64,000 bases of DNA from Bacillota bacterium (GCA_023393115.1 JAEWMS010000086.1:1-64000), one strand, 5' to 3'. Positions 54,001 through 62,369 are shown, counted from the first letter of the stretch. Numbers and translations are program-made. Notes: generated by a model from the sequence alone, not told the origin.

Positions 54001-56161
54001 TGTTCTGGCAGCAAAGAAAAGCGAAAAAATACTGGTTGACGATTCCATTTCATCACCCCGTGAAGAGGACTTAACTAATACAACGTTTGTTACTTTAAAT
54101 CTGACACCTATAGATTTACCTAAAATGGAGAAGGATTCCATAAGCTTTAGTTCAGAATATCCCCTGCCGGGTGAAGTAACAATAATAACTGCTGCTGTAA
54201 ACAATCAGGGACTTATACCATTTTTAAATCCAGTGGTTGATTTCTATACAGTTAAAGGTAATACAGAAACAATAATTGGAAGTGATATTGGCAGTTCACC
54301 AATATATGGAGGTGTTTGTGAAAAATTCTCGGTTAATTGGGAAGTGCCTGAAGATATTAAGAAAATAAAAATTATCGCAAAACTCAGAAGCCAAGATGAT
54401 GACACAATTACAGCCAGCACTGAAAAAGCAGTGCCCTATGGTGAAATATTGGAATACGGGTTGTTTGATGTAGATCATGTAGCAGAAAACTACTACAGGG
54501 TTTATAGCGAGGTGTATTATAAAGGAAATAAGCCCCTGGATAACGCCAAGCTGATAATTAACAAAATTAATACTGATGATACTCTGCAAGAATTAAAGAG
54601 TGTAAATATTGCTAGTGATATTACAAATCACAATATGTTTATTATTAACGAAGGCTTCAGAATAGCAGATGCTGATTTGAATGATGGTAAAGCGAAAATT
54701 GAAGTGCGCATAGAGTCAGATGGCAAATTACAGACCAGACAGGAGGCTGAGGTCACAAAACAAATACCTGCAGTATATAGGGACTTAATAAAGCAGGTAA
54801 CAGATGTGCAGCTCTCAGCTCAGAATATGTCTCTAGCAAAGGGAGAGACTGCTAGTATTACTGCAAAGATAAACCCTCTAGAGGTTGGAGAAAAATATAA
54901 TATTGTTTTCGTATCATCAAATCCTGAGGTTGCATCAATAAGCAGTGGAGGAGTTGTCAAAGGTCTTTTGAAGGGTAGTACTGTAATTACAGCTTATGCA
55001 GTTCCTAAGGTGGAGGTAAGCATACATAATCAGGACGGTCATGTTGTCCCAGGCAACATACTTGATACTCTGTCCTTAGAGAGTTGTAAGAAGGCATCTG
55101 TGAGTGTAAATGTAAGGGAAGCCCAAGGTGGCTCTTCAGGCTCTAACTCAGGTTCTGGATCAGGCTCAGGCTCTGGAACAGGCTCAGGCTCCAGTCACAA
55201 TTCCGATTCAGGCTCAGTGACCTTGCTTTTAAATGGTGTCAAGCCTGCAAGTATTATTATAGATGGCTGTAAAGTAGAATTCAGTTCTACTGCTGTTGCT
55301 GAAATATTAAATGGCGCTGAAAGTAAAAACTTAACGGTTTCGCTACAGAAGATTGGAGCTAAAGGAAATGTACAAATGTATTCTATCTCCATTAAAGCTG
55401 GAGACGCAGTTATAACTGACCTGAATAATTCCAGTTTCCGGGTAAGCATACCATATACCTTGGGAGAAAATAAAAATCCCAATGCAGTAGTCGTATATGG
55501 TGTTAACCAAAACGGAGAATTGGTTGTTATTCCAAACTGCAGCTATAAGGATGGAATGGTGACCTTCACCACATCCGAATTTACAACCTTTGCAATAGGT
55601 CACAACCTGCAGCACTTCACTGATGTTGCTCCAAAATCATGGTATGCAGATGCAGTTGCATTTATTGCTGCGCGAAATATATCGTCTGGTGTGGGGAATA
55701 ACATGTTTGCCCCTAATATGGTCATAACCAGAGAGGAATTTGCCGGATTCATTGTTTCCACCTTCGGATTTACATGGTCGGGAGAAAAGACAGTATTTAG
55801 TGATGTTGAGGAAGGCAGCTGGTACCAGCAGTTTGTGGGTGCATTGTATGAGGCAGGTATAATTAATGGCATTGGAAATGGTAAGTTTGGCACAGGTGCG
55901 TTCATAACCAGACAGGATATGGCGACAATACTGTATGGAGCACTTAAGAAGAGTGGGGTTGAATTAACTAAGATCCGCGAGTATGATGGCTTTAACGATG
56001 ATGAGAATATTGCAGGCTATGCGGCAGAGGCTGTAAGGGCATTGTATGAGGCAGGTATAATTGGCGGTGTAGAAAATAACAATTTTGCCCCAAATGCAAT
56101 TGCCACTCGTGGGCAAATGGCAGTGCTGATTAAAAATGTACTGGAGAGAATATGGTTGTAA
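48038..56161 (+). CDS. Giant multidomain S-layer homology (SLH) surface protein
   Basis: The 2,707-residue secreted protein starts at ATG 48038 after a GGGGGGAAGGGA site (an earlier ATG at 48011 has none). A signal peptide (residues 1-25, ending TAFA) is followed by Calx-beta-like units (to about 395) interrupted by a Thr/Ser/Glu-rich linker (about 120-180). Next comes a region without recognisable domains. A carboxypeptidase-regulatory-like segment (about 980-1045) and a Lys/Glu-rich insert (about 1225-1280) follow. Then come a stretch with a sialidase-like SHDNGGTFSEP Asp-box, a CARDB-like domain (about 2030-2120), a bacterial Ig-like (Big_2) domain (about 2255-2330), a Ser-Gly linker (about 2364-2392) and three SLH repeats (about 2525-2705). 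SLH domains anchor proteins to pyruvylated wall polymers. No catalytic site is recognised; adhesin or scaffold is inferred. Confidence 0.9.
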   Translation: MFKRVLSLILALAVCLSITSTAFASEVIDYSEEALRVSDEFAAQYPNGTFSFSAVALETHEYSGRTVVDVLRQGGVTGDVTVTIKAISVTAAYGEDYKLSIPGFIFDKKIEGSESVLPDLSVAETTTPSAVSVEGSSTHTTLSADETSESSKVSGGETTTPSAITETPLTSAPKNTSLREIRQLATGKTSDREKLAPLTSQESSDLNTAIAAAEEFYKEAPGTVFNLSFSNGERKKSFNLDIINDDIGEAQEQIVFVITDVSSGGQIGLQKELTVNIIDDEPYEMPILRFSENSYTAAGNVATITLKRSSGINYYAGATISTIGDNARAGTDYTEINQKILFVPGQSQLSLDIPITQNTGPVDKYFYVKLEPDKGCTLLGNEVVQVLIPKQADVSESVLKISESTLLEGSDAVYAGVATEIIKNDGFEFVNGKNTSSYKSGDWMCIEQKKDTKEVAYGYLRTKKAFYMQHLEKAPAKIGLFDIYHKGGYNGSEAFLRAFYTKSSKKVFISTLVSVRRINREDFGKELNTGRIMSRDIYKSLINNKLVRDEPFKFEFEISNEEYPSDKACFKIKNFEIYYRKIDFNINKPEPETLHTFDLSKSIYSSGYHMEEPITPGEIDIVSVDNSNVKLKGFYTSNDSISFRIKTKNVKDGYYLTGVKILEKSDRNANYKLFDLKETNIITLDHTWILNNSKYIYNDNTLIIQPVFEKKNAKLNVSLGDNNGDKGEIVNVVNKATPNREYDEMTYIQGGEEIKYNLRVGDKVTLTGAGKNDNIVSGYYVSYNGGPKHSEGGTLNAGIHTITLTETVSVSPIFGAQLLNVKRDPTNKQKLSNIQGTLTYGSTSSNGDGQLEGIKSGQYIEFVSIPPEGYTTLWANRTGDTNGNGVLDYNELYDPNTGKLYRQFDYNLDGELDVEYGIPIYGDLFGYKVNQPNPLFYYYYENISDLTLYRGKVSGAIFTREYTIRQGYKQVENANGEKVDSKVPVVGAAVRMGGSYNRNNPDAQIGYGTSTDSQGRFEFDVADVKQNGNYLLGVEYNDVTYLDSINPSVAKHLILPTFTSMKPISINGEPKGGEDPTTVSGSVVMIKDKDVDFILTTASLENNVKVEKAIFRIYTSNGTLESTTEVPVEGNIATLSVNLKSAFSAGTKMTVQLVDQNGKKSMEYNTGFQFRPPIQATSILPSFETPKEVPIPILETVMGALDFGLARFTNYEVNDEGYTLRIGGSHDFKEKEKELKNTIDKAKKDDKDGKEAKEEIKKANKDAPKKEDSNLKVKSTLTNKLGVKVSLEMNIKYDADRDPALGSPYYFGHLLLMVTLEDKLTVETRIMLPIGLPLIVRLEVGGSVTGFIYITPYTPLGEIEPVKVYADKYGSYPYYQAEMGSPDRKFVVEGGIILEPYISLSVGVEVGIAEVSVEGKALFKLFFSTARSGSGTVTLTATVNVTTLGFNVYSKKFAEWSTDLFGDPDDMPFKMLTDDINEKEFEPIERDYLENRSSWLGDILTNPGPSMTNYVERTLMEGVYPYPDPQLMRIDEDSLLLVFIDDDVKRNAKNRGALYYSVSHDNGGTFSEPILLDNDGTLDSNPKLKDVGSKIICIYSSLDRHITEGKSMEDILEANCLEMAVFDKSSYVFSEPIQVTKYTGRVNPDDGIMQGDYYTDAEGEIIFDEVSGKALIFYTKTDYTSDADEAFSAKDLFDSYNTIAYVIYDVSTNSFVPYSDADYPAAITTEAAIQWNKDWYGQRFFNTEIMDVSLPGGVLSDPLIMDLATAQKDGTAYIAYSVDMDGKVDTLTDRDIYMQTYDFAAQTFTNPIMVSDLEKDIQSRADERPRLIEFKGDIFLFYISGTEIHYYNLDSLLKTLRTGDPSAEPGDEGYQNLTPGVALEYSSGNVPSDYEVLVGDDGKLYMVWTEDTLRLADGIEPGSPEALKPENTYHENQIYASVLYDALDVIDDDGKIKSAGEHYGIWSQKVQVTAGPGSYDNPGLSIMADGHIVLAAKKSEKILVDDSISSPREEDLTNTTFVTLNLTPIDLPKMEKDSISFSSEYPLPGEVTIITAAVNNQGLIPFLNPVVDFYTVKGNTETIIGSDIGSSPIYGGVCEKFSVNWEVPEDIKKIKIIAKLRSQDDDTITASTEKAVPYGEILEYGLFDVDHVAENYYRVYSEVYYKGNKPLDNAKLIINKINTDDTLQELKSVNIASDITNHNMFIINEGFRIADADLNDGKAKIEVRIESDGKLQTRQEAEVTKQIPAVYRDLIKQVTDVQLSAQNMSLAKGETASITAKINPLEVGEKYNIVFVSSNPEVASISSGGVVKGLLKGSTVITAYAVPKVEVSIHNQDGHVVPGNILDTLSLESCKKASVSVNVREAQGGSSGSNSGSGSGSGSGTGSGSSHNSDSGSVTLLLNGVKPASIIIDGCKVEFSSTAVAEILNGAESKNLTVSLQKIGAKGNVQMYSISIKAGDAVITDLNNSSFRVSIPYTLGENKNPNAVVVYGVNQNGELVVIPNCSYKDGMVTFTTSEFTTFAIGHNLQHFTDVAPKSWYADAVAFIAARNISSGVGNNMFAPNMVITREEFAGFIVSTFGFTWSGEKTVFSDVEEGSWYQQFVGALYEAGIINGIGNGKFGTGAFITRQDMATILYGALKKSGVELTKIREYDGFNDDENIAGYAAEAVRALYEAGIIGGVENNNFAPNAIATRGQMAVLIKNVLERIWL

Positions 56162-56171
56162 TTTGGTAGTT

Positions 56172-56339
56172 ATGGCAGTACCCCATTTAGAGGTTGCTTA
56201 TAAATTTAAGTGGGGTGCTGTACTTCCTGAACAAATAAATGATTTGGGAGAAAGCTTGGAAAATATGAAGTACAGAGGAACAGTTAATATAGTTATAACG
56301 TTTTCTGTAGAAGAAGAACATAGAGTAAAATTACTGTAG
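56172..56339 (+). CDS. Unrecognised 55-residue ORF next to the insertion sequence
   Basis: A short frame with ordinary codon use lies just after the SLH gene and ends within the left inverted repeat of the insertion sequence. It has no ribosome site, and I recognise no family. It may be the remnant of a gene cut by the insertion. Confidence 0.25.
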   Translation: MAVPHLEVAYKFKWGAVLPEQINDLGESLENMKYRGTVNIVITFSVEEEHRVKLL

Positions 56340-58108
56340 GGTTTTAAAGGGATAAAATTCCATAAAAATTGAAAAAGAAGATAACATCCTGTTATGATAT
56401 AAGTTCTCACACAAAATAAACAGAATAGGATGTATCTTCTATGTACAACAGTATACAGCAATTTTTAGATTTTGGAATAGCAAATATTAGAGAAACAGTA
56501 GAAAGTTTTTTGGAGCAGGGCGATGATGTAGCTAATCTGGTTCTGGGTCTTCAAAAAGATATTTTTGAGTTAGGTTGTAATATCGTATCAGAGGTTCTAG
56601 AAGGAATGGATGAACACTTACGGAAATCTGGACTTAGAAAACAGCAGTGGGAGGTAATTCGAAAAGACAATACTAGTATTTTAACCTCTTTTGGTACAGT
56701 AAATTATTCACGTACATACTTTCTTTCTAAGAAAACAGGCGAAAGAAGATATCTCGTAGATAGAATTGTTGGAATAAACCCACACGACCGATTAACTGCC
56801 GATGTAGTAATTAATGCCATAGATGAAGCCATAGACAGCAGTTATCGCAAGGGTAGTGAGAAAGCATCTTATATAGATAAAATCAGTAAACAGGCAGTTA
56901 TGGATAAAATACATACTCTTGAAGTTGTGCAGCCAAGTGTATCAAATGAATGCAAAAAAGATAACAGAGTTCTTTTTATCGAAGCAGATGAAGATCATGT
57001 GGCACAGCAAAGAAAGAAGCGAGAAGCACCAAACAGTCTTAATAAAAGACGTATCCTTATGCCAAAGATGGTGTATGTCCATGAAGGAATAGATTATGAA
57101 AAGAGTACCGCAAAAAGAAAAGTATTAAAAAATGTACGATACTTTGGTGGAATGCGTAATAGTGAAGAATTATGGCTTGAGGTATCAAAATATATAGATG
57201 AAGTCTACGATGTTAACAAGATTGAAACCATATATTTATCAGGCGATGGAGCTGCATGGATAAAGCAGGGACTAACATGGATTCCGAAGAGCAAATTTGT
57301 TTTAGACAATTATCATTTAAATAAATATATTAAAGCTGCAACTGCCCACTTGGATAATGAAGCAATAATACAGGGATTGAAGGATGCTGTAGATGAAGCT
57401 GATAAAGATATTCTAAAAAGAGTATTCAAGAAAATATTAGAGATGACAGTCTCAGAAGCTAAGTATAATACTGTGCTTGAAGCGAAAAGATACATTGAAA
57501 ACAATTGGTCGGGAATAGAAATTAAAGTCGATAACCATGAGATAATTGGATGTAGTGCCGAAGGCCATATAAGCCACGTTTTCTCAGATAGATTAAGTAG
57601 TAGGCCCATGGGGTGGTCTAGGATTGGAGCCGATAAAATGGCCCAACTACGTATATTTAAAAAGAATGGTGGAAGAGTATATGATCTTGTAATGGCACAG
57701 AAGAGAAAAGAAAAAACCGAAAAGGAACATGAAATACAGGATGAACTAATCAAGGGGCTAAAAAAGACAAATGGCAGTAGATATCTTAACTGCTGGAATA
57801 GTAATATAACTGTATTAGAAAAAGGACATAAAACTGCATTATATAACAGTCTAAGAAATATAAGCAGTTTTTAAAATAAGATAGGGACTAAAGAACGGCA
57901 GAGCGAACCCTTTACAATAAGAGGGACCCATATGATATACTGATAAAAGTGGCAGCGTATACTATTGATTCATGCTAACAAGAAATGCTGCACTTTAGCT
58001 GACAATATCATTTGGGAGATGCTTGTTGTCAAGGGCGTGATCCTTGAGGCACTTCATAACCAAGGATGATAATCTATTTTTCAATTCCCTACAGTAAATT
58101 GACTCTAT
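56320..58108 (+). mobile_element. ISLre2-type insertion sequence
   Basis: A transposase gene is flanked by 22-base inverted repeats: 56320-56341 and 58087-58108 match at 20 of 22 positions after reverse complementation (ATAGAGT and TTACTGTAGGG shared). That gives an element of 1,789 bases. The sequences just outside do not show an obvious target-site duplication, so the ends could lie slightly inward or the copy may be old. The non-coding part after the transposase is about 230 bases. Confidence 0.8.
56441..57874 (+). CDS. ISLre2/UPF0236-family transposase
   Basis: The 477-residue protein matches the ISLre2 (UPF0236) transposase family. Motifs with likely catalytic acidic residues are VLFIEADEDHVAQQ (first Asp), YLSGDGAAWIKQG (second Asp) and CSAEGHISHVFSDRLSSRPMGWS (Glu). 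The N-terminal helical region resembles a DNA-binding domain. It is uninterrupted and near the family's usual length, so it may be active. It lies between 22-base inverted repeats. Confidence 0.93.
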   Translation: MYNSIQQFLDFGIANIRETVESFLEQGDDVANLVLGLQKDIFELGCNIVSEVLEGMDEHLRKSGLRKQQWEVIRKDNTSILTSFGTVNYSRTYFLSKKTGERRYLVDRIVGINPHDRLTADVVINAIDEAIDSSYRKGSEKASYIDKISKQAVMDKIHTLEVVQPSVSNECKKDNRVLFIEADEDHVAQQRKKREAPNSLNKRRILMPKMVYVHEGIDYEKSTAKRKVLKNVRYFGGMRNSEELWLEVSKYIDEVYDVNKIETIYLSGDGAAWIKQGLTWIPKSKFVLDNYHLNKYIKAATAHLDNEAIIQGLKDAVDEADKDILKRVFKKILEMTVSEAKYNTVLEAKRYIENNWSGIEIKVDNHEIIGCSAEGHISHVFSDRLSSRPMGWSRIGADKMAQLRIFKKNGGRVYDLVMAQKRKEKTEKEHEIQDELIKGLKKTNGSRYLNCWNSNITVLEKGHKTALYNSLRNISSF

Positions 58109-58269
58109 CGATTTTTTGCCTGAATATTGTAATAAGCTGCCCCATATGGTATCATGGAATTGCATGATCCTGCCAACAAAAGACAAAATTTTTCTAATTA
58201 ATGGTTATTTTAATGTTACATAAAATATCATTAATTAAAAACTAAAAATACGATATGGGGTGAAATACT
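57875..58269. other. Non-coding gap with the right end of the insertion sequence
   Basis: The 395 bases hold the transposase 3' region, the right inverted repeat (58087-58108) and an A/T-rich leader to the next gene. A 63-codon minus-strand frame crosses the inverted repeat and is not considered real. No promoter or RNA gene stands out. Confidence 0.6.
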
Positions 58270-59697
58270 GTGGATGGAAATGTGCGGTTAAGTGCTACAG
58301 TAATAAGCTGTACGGGAAATGATACTGAAAAAGACGATTTTTATTTTAATGGTAATTTCTTTAATTGTCATAATACACAAAGCATACAATTTTCTTTTGA
58401 AAAAGCTGCAAATAATTATGTCTTTGCAATATCCGATTCCATTGGCTTCGAGGACGGAGAAATAAACGGGATATCTGCAATTAGAGAGATAAAAAAATAT
58501 CATGAAAGTGCAAAACTACAGCAGTTTTCTCTAGAATCTATTTCTGAAAGAATATATGAAGCTGTTCAACTATCCAGCAATCTCATTTACAGCCAATCAG
58601 TGATAGCAAGTCAAAGTTTTACCAGATTGACAGGTTTTTCATCACTTATCATTGATAATAACAGAGCGGCCGTAATGAATTTGGGTAACAATGGAGCTTT
58701 TTTATTCAGACAGGGTCAACAGAAAGAAATCTTCTCAAGAAATAACGGACGTAAATCAGAAAAATTAAGAAGCTTGGGAATATCACCAACGGCTCCTGAT
58801 TATAATGATACCGAAAAGATTCTAAAACTTGCAGAGGAAGAATCTAAAACAAAGATTAAGTTATCCCCCAGCTTTGAACTTGAAGAGGATGATTTGATTA
58901 TTCTTTGCAGTGACGGATTGCTAAACGGCCTTAATAAAAGCAGACTTGAAGCAGTGGTCAACTCTGGCTTTGACCCTTCAAAGATGGCTAGTGTACTTTT
59001 CCAGGAAGCATCAAAAAGCGGCATAGAAGATGGCATTACAGTAATGGTCATAAAAGTTGAGGAAATAAGAAGTCTAGCCTTCGGTTACGGTAATAAAAGG
59101 ACTGGCGGTAATGTAGACTTTGATAACGAGCCTGAAGAGGATAATGAGAGAGAGCGTTCCGGCAGCAGTATTGTTAATTATATATTAGGATTTGTCTGCG
59201 TATTAGTTATATCAGGTGTTCTTTTCATGGGTTATCTGATTATTTCTAACAGTGACTTTTTTGGTTCCGACAAGGGGAATAATACCTCCCAGGCCAGCAT
59301 GACTTCCGATAGCACAGCAAATAGTACCGATCTGACTCCGGATGATACATCTTCTTTGGATACTTCGGATTCAGAGCCCTCACAGGTATCCGATGCTTCA
59401 AAGGATAGCAGTCAGTCGGATGACCAGAATAATAATAATTCAAGCAGTAATGATAATAATCAACAGAGTAGTCAACCTGACAGTAATAGTTCGGGTGATG
59501 ACATTGCAAACAGTAATGAAAATACAAATGGCGAATATGATGTATATATAGTTAAATCCGGAGATACCTTGAGCGGCATAAGCAATAAGTATTATGGAAG
59601 CTTAAACAAATACGACATTATCATGAAGTATAATAATATAAAGAATGAAACCAGTCTATTTGTAGGTCAGGAACTAAAAATACCAAAATTAGATTAG
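58270..59697 (+). CDS. Transmembrane PP2C-like phosphatase with extracellular LysM domain
   Basis: The 475-residue protein starts at GTG after GGGGTGA. Residues about 5-260 have a PP2C fold: an acidic KDDFYF start, VFAISDSIGFEDGE (Asp56 in place of the usual DGMGG), LIILCSDGLLNGL and GIEDGITVMVIKV. These keep the acidic metal ligands but with a degenerate first motif. A membrane helix spans about 301-325, then a Ser/Asp/Asn-rich linker (about 330-415). A C-terminal LysM domain (VKSGDTLSGISNKYYG to IPKLD) would lie outside the cell and bind peptidoglycan. It resembles an inside-out counterpart of PASTA-kinase signalling. No kinase gene is adjacent. A terminator follows. Confidence 0.85.
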   Translation: MDGNVRLSATVISCTGNDTEKDDFYFNGNFFNCHNTQSIQFSFEKAANNYVFAISDSIGFEDGEINGISAIREIKKYHESAKLQQFSLESISERIYEAVQLSSNLIYSQSVIASQSFTRLTGFSSLIIDNNRAAVMNLGNNGAFLFRQGQQKEIFSRNNGRKSEKLRSLGISPTAPDYNDTEKILKLAEEESKTKIKLSPSFELEEDDLIILCSDGLLNGLNKSRLEAVVNSGFDPSKMASVLFQEASKSGIEDGITVMVIKVEEIRSLAFGYGNKRTGGNVDFDNEPEEDNERERSGSSIVNYILGFVCVLVISGVLFMGYLIISNSDFFGSDKGNNTSQASMTSDSTANSTDLTPDDTSSLDTSDSEPSQVSDASKDSSQSDDQNNNNSSSNDNNQQSSQPDSNSSGDDIANSNENTNGEYDVYIVKSGDTLSGISNKYYGSLNKYDIIMKYNNIKNETSLFVGQELKIPKLD

Positions 59698-59747
59698 TCG
59701 GAACGTTCATTTATGCGAATAACGTTTATAATTAATCTTGAATATCT

Positions 59748-59778
59748 AAGCAGCTTTTTATAGCTGCTTTTATTTTAT
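59748..59778 (+). terminator. Intrinsic terminator after the PP2C-LysM gene
   Basis: AGCAGCT (59749-59755) pairs with AGCTGCT (59762-59768), followed by TTTTATTTTATT. Confidence 0.75.
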
Positions 59779-59892
59779 TAAGTTCCTTAAAATAAAATAA
59801 TAAAATACGGAACATTTAGAATTTTACTGCGTCTATTAATTATGTTGGCAAGATTTACATATAACTGTACAAAAAACGAGGGGTGGTTTGTT

Positions 59893-62019
59893 ATGAAAAA
59901 AATTATTTCAATTATGCTGGTGGTGACAATACTGATAACGTTTATGTCACCTGTTATGGCAAGCAGTTCTGTAACAACAGACAAAGGACTCGAAAATGCT
60001 ATTAAGGTTGTTAAGAGTAAAATCGATATTCCGGCAGACTGCAAAAAGTTTACTTATAATATTTATAATCAAGATGGAGCTGTAATCTGGAATTTAAGTT
60101 GGAGTAATGAGGAACTGCAGAAGTATATCTATGTCACAATTGATCAGAATAACTTCATTTCCAGCTATTCTTCATATCAATACTCAGCTAATTATGATAA
60201 AAAAATACCGAAGTATTCCAGAAGCCAGGGAAAAGAGATTGCTGAAAAATTCATTGAAAAGCTTAATCCAAAGCTGCTTGAGGAGTTTAAGCTTATTGAA
60301 AACAATAATATTTCAGAGGAAAGAGAATACTTTTTCAATTATGTAAGACAGGTAAACGGTGTAGCTTATGAAAATAATAGCATAAACATAAATGTAAACA
60401 ACTATACCGGACAGGTTTCGAACTTTTATTGTAATTATTCATTGAAGACAAAATTTGAACCAGCGGATAAAATAATTAGTCTGGAGCAGGCAAAGAAGAA
60501 TTTTATAGATAAGCTTGGACTTAAGCTTGTTTACAATATCAAATCCGATAAGGATAAAATAGTATCCTATCTGGCCTATGTACCTAAGGACTCTTCAAAG
60601 TACATTGATGCGGTTACCGGTGAGGTCGAAAAGATGCAAAATGGTGGATTTTACTACACTGGGGCTATTATGGAGAAAGCAGCCTATGTCAGTGACGCTG
60701 CAGTAGTAGTTCTTACACCTGATGAATTGAAGGCTGTAGATGATATGTCCGGCCTTATAGCAAAGGAAGAGCTGGATACAAAGTTAAGAGGTATGAGCCT
60801 CTTTAAGCTTGACAGCGAATTCTCCTTGGCAAGTGCCGAGCTAAGAAAGGACTGGAGAAATACAAATTCACTGATATGGTATATGAGATATACCAAGGTC
60901 ATCAACAAGGAAACAAAGCAGCTAAGAGAAGTATCAATATCAGCTGATGCCAAGAACGGTGATATTCTGGATTTCTGGACCTATTATGATGTACCGGCTG
61001 ATACCAAACCCCAGAAGACAAAAGAGGAAGCCAGAAAAATAAGCGATGATGTAATAATGAACCTGATACCAAGCCATTATTCAGAAGTAAAGTATGATGA
61101 TACTTACAATATTTATGAGGAAACAGAGAATAAGCAGTATAGCTTTAGATATGTAAGAGTTAAGAATGGTTTGGAGTGCCCAAGCGATTATATAGTAATT
61201 TCCTTTGATAATTTAAGTGGTAATATCAATAGTGTATCATCCAACTGGACCAAGGATCTAAAATTTGACGATCCAAGCAAGGCAATTCCGGTAGAAAAAG
61301 CATATGAAGTGCTCTTCGACAATAATAAACTGGGATTTGACATTCAATATATCGTTGAATACAATTACCAGAAGACTATCTCCCCGGAGCAGACCCAGGT
61401 CGATAATGCTGTTCTTGGATATATGCTCAATGGAAGAAAAACATGTATCATAAGTGCTGAAACCGGAGATGTACTCAATTATGCAGGAACTCCTTATAAG
61501 GAAAATAATGTATCAGACTACACTGATATAAAAGGCTTAAAAAACGAGAATCAGGTAAAAATACTTACACAATTGTCAATCAGGTATTTTGAAGATGAGC
61601 TGAAGGCTTCTGAGCAGCTGCAGCAGCAAGACTATTTCATATTATTAAGCCGGCTTAATGATATTTACTTTGATTCGGGTATAGATAAGGCAACTTCTGT
61701 TGAAAGAATGTACAATAACCTTATAAGCTCGGGCATTATTACAAAGGCTGAAAAAGCACCTACATCGGTGTTAACAAAAGAGGAAGCCGCGAAATATTTT
61801 GTAAAATTCCAAAGGATGAGTCAGGTGGCCGAAATTAAAGGTATATTCAAATCGGATTTTAAGGATGCAGACAAAATTAGTCCCAATCTTTTGGGATATG
61901 TATGTATAGCATCTGGCTTGAAGGCTATTGACGGTGATAAGGGATATTTTAAACCCAAGGAAAAGATGACCAGATTGGATGGACTCCTTATTATGTACAA
62001 CTATTTGAGCAGCAAGTAA
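59893..62019 (+). CDS. Secreted YcdB/YcdC-repeat protein with SLH-like C-terminus
   Basis: The 708-residue protein starts at ATG 59893 after GAGGGGTGG (an earlier ATG at 59842 has no site). A signal peptide ends MSPVMASS. Two or three repeats of the YcdB/YcdC type, related to PepSY domains, follow (residues about 25-510). Each has a KARKISD- or QGKEIAEK-like helix, a 'YVRVKNGL' or 'YVRQVNGV' strand and an 'ISFDNLSGNI' or 'VNNYTGQV' strand. Residues about 575-708 contain an SLH-like region, with FKSDFKDADKISPNLLGYV and GYFKPKEKMTRLDGLLIM. PepSY-type domains often inhibit proteases; the role here is unknown. It is probably bound to the cell wall. Confidence 0.8.
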   Translation: MKKIISIMLVVTILITFMSPVMASSSVTTDKGLENAIKVVKSKIDIPADCKKFTYNIYNQDGAVIWNLSWSNEELQKYIYVTIDQNNFISSYSSYQYSANYDKKIPKYSRSQGKEIAEKFIEKLNPKLLEEFKLIENNNISEEREYFFNYVRQVNGVAYENNSININVNNYTGQVSNFYCNYSLKTKFEPADKIISLEQAKKNFIDKLGLKLVYNIKSDKDKIVSYLAYVPKDSSKYIDAVTGEVEKMQNGGFYYTGAIMEKAAYVSDAAVVVLTPDELKAVDDMSGLIAKEELDTKLRGMSLFKLDSEFSLASAELRKDWRNTNSLIWYMRYTKVINKETKQLREVSISADAKNGDILDFWTYYDVPADTKPQKTKEEARKISDDVIMNLIPSHYSEVKYDDTYNIYEETENKQYSFRYVRVKNGLECPSDYIVISFDNLSGNINSVSSNWTKDLKFDDPSKAIPVEKAYEVLFDNNKLGFDIQYIVEYNYQKTISPEQTQVDNAVLGYMLNGRKTCIISAETGDVLNYAGTPYKENNVSDYTDIKGLKNENQVKILTQLSIRYFEDELKASEQLQQQDYFILLSRLNDIYFDSGIDKATSVERMYNNLISSGIITKAEKAPTSVLTKEEAAKYFVKFQRMSQVAEIKGIFKSDFKDADKISPNLLGYVCIASGLKAIDGDKGYFKPKEKMTRLDGLLIMYNYLSSK

Positions 62020-62044
62020 TCTGATAATTATTCATTGAAGAAAA

Positions 62045-62075
62045 AAAAGGGGGGACTGACCTTGGTCAGTCCCTT
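62045..62075. terminator. Hairpin with A-tract after the YcdB-repeat gene
   Basis: GGGACTGACC (62052-62061) pairs perfectly with GGTCAGTCCC (62064-62073). The T-rich side is on the minus strand, so termination may be stronger there. Confidence 0.6.
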
Positions 62076-62369
62076 AAATAATAGGGATTTATCAAAAAAT
62101 AGATATAAGCTGATTTAATGTATTATTAAACACTATTCATGTATAATTATACGTTAATTATACTCTAACAATTTTAGTTTTTCAATATATATTTTAACAA
62201 TTTATCATAATAAATTGTTAAAATGTTAAAATTAATCATCTGAAAACAATTTTTGTTTTATATTGTTTATTTTTAAGTTATACTGAATAATGGTTATTAT
62301 GAATTGACTACTTCTTGTGAAGAAGGTTAAAATTAGATAGATAAAAACTATTTCGGAGGTAATAATTTT
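62076..62369. other. A/T-rich gap
   Basis: About 294 bases of strongly A/T-rich DNA separate the hairpin from the Dabb gene. AATTGTTAAAATGTT-type repeats occur, but I see no clear promoter or RNA gene. Confidence 0.5.

Noticed and set aside
57995..58186. 63-residue minus-strand frame
   Set aside because: It runs across the right inverted repeat of the insertion sequence and has no ribosome site or recognised family.
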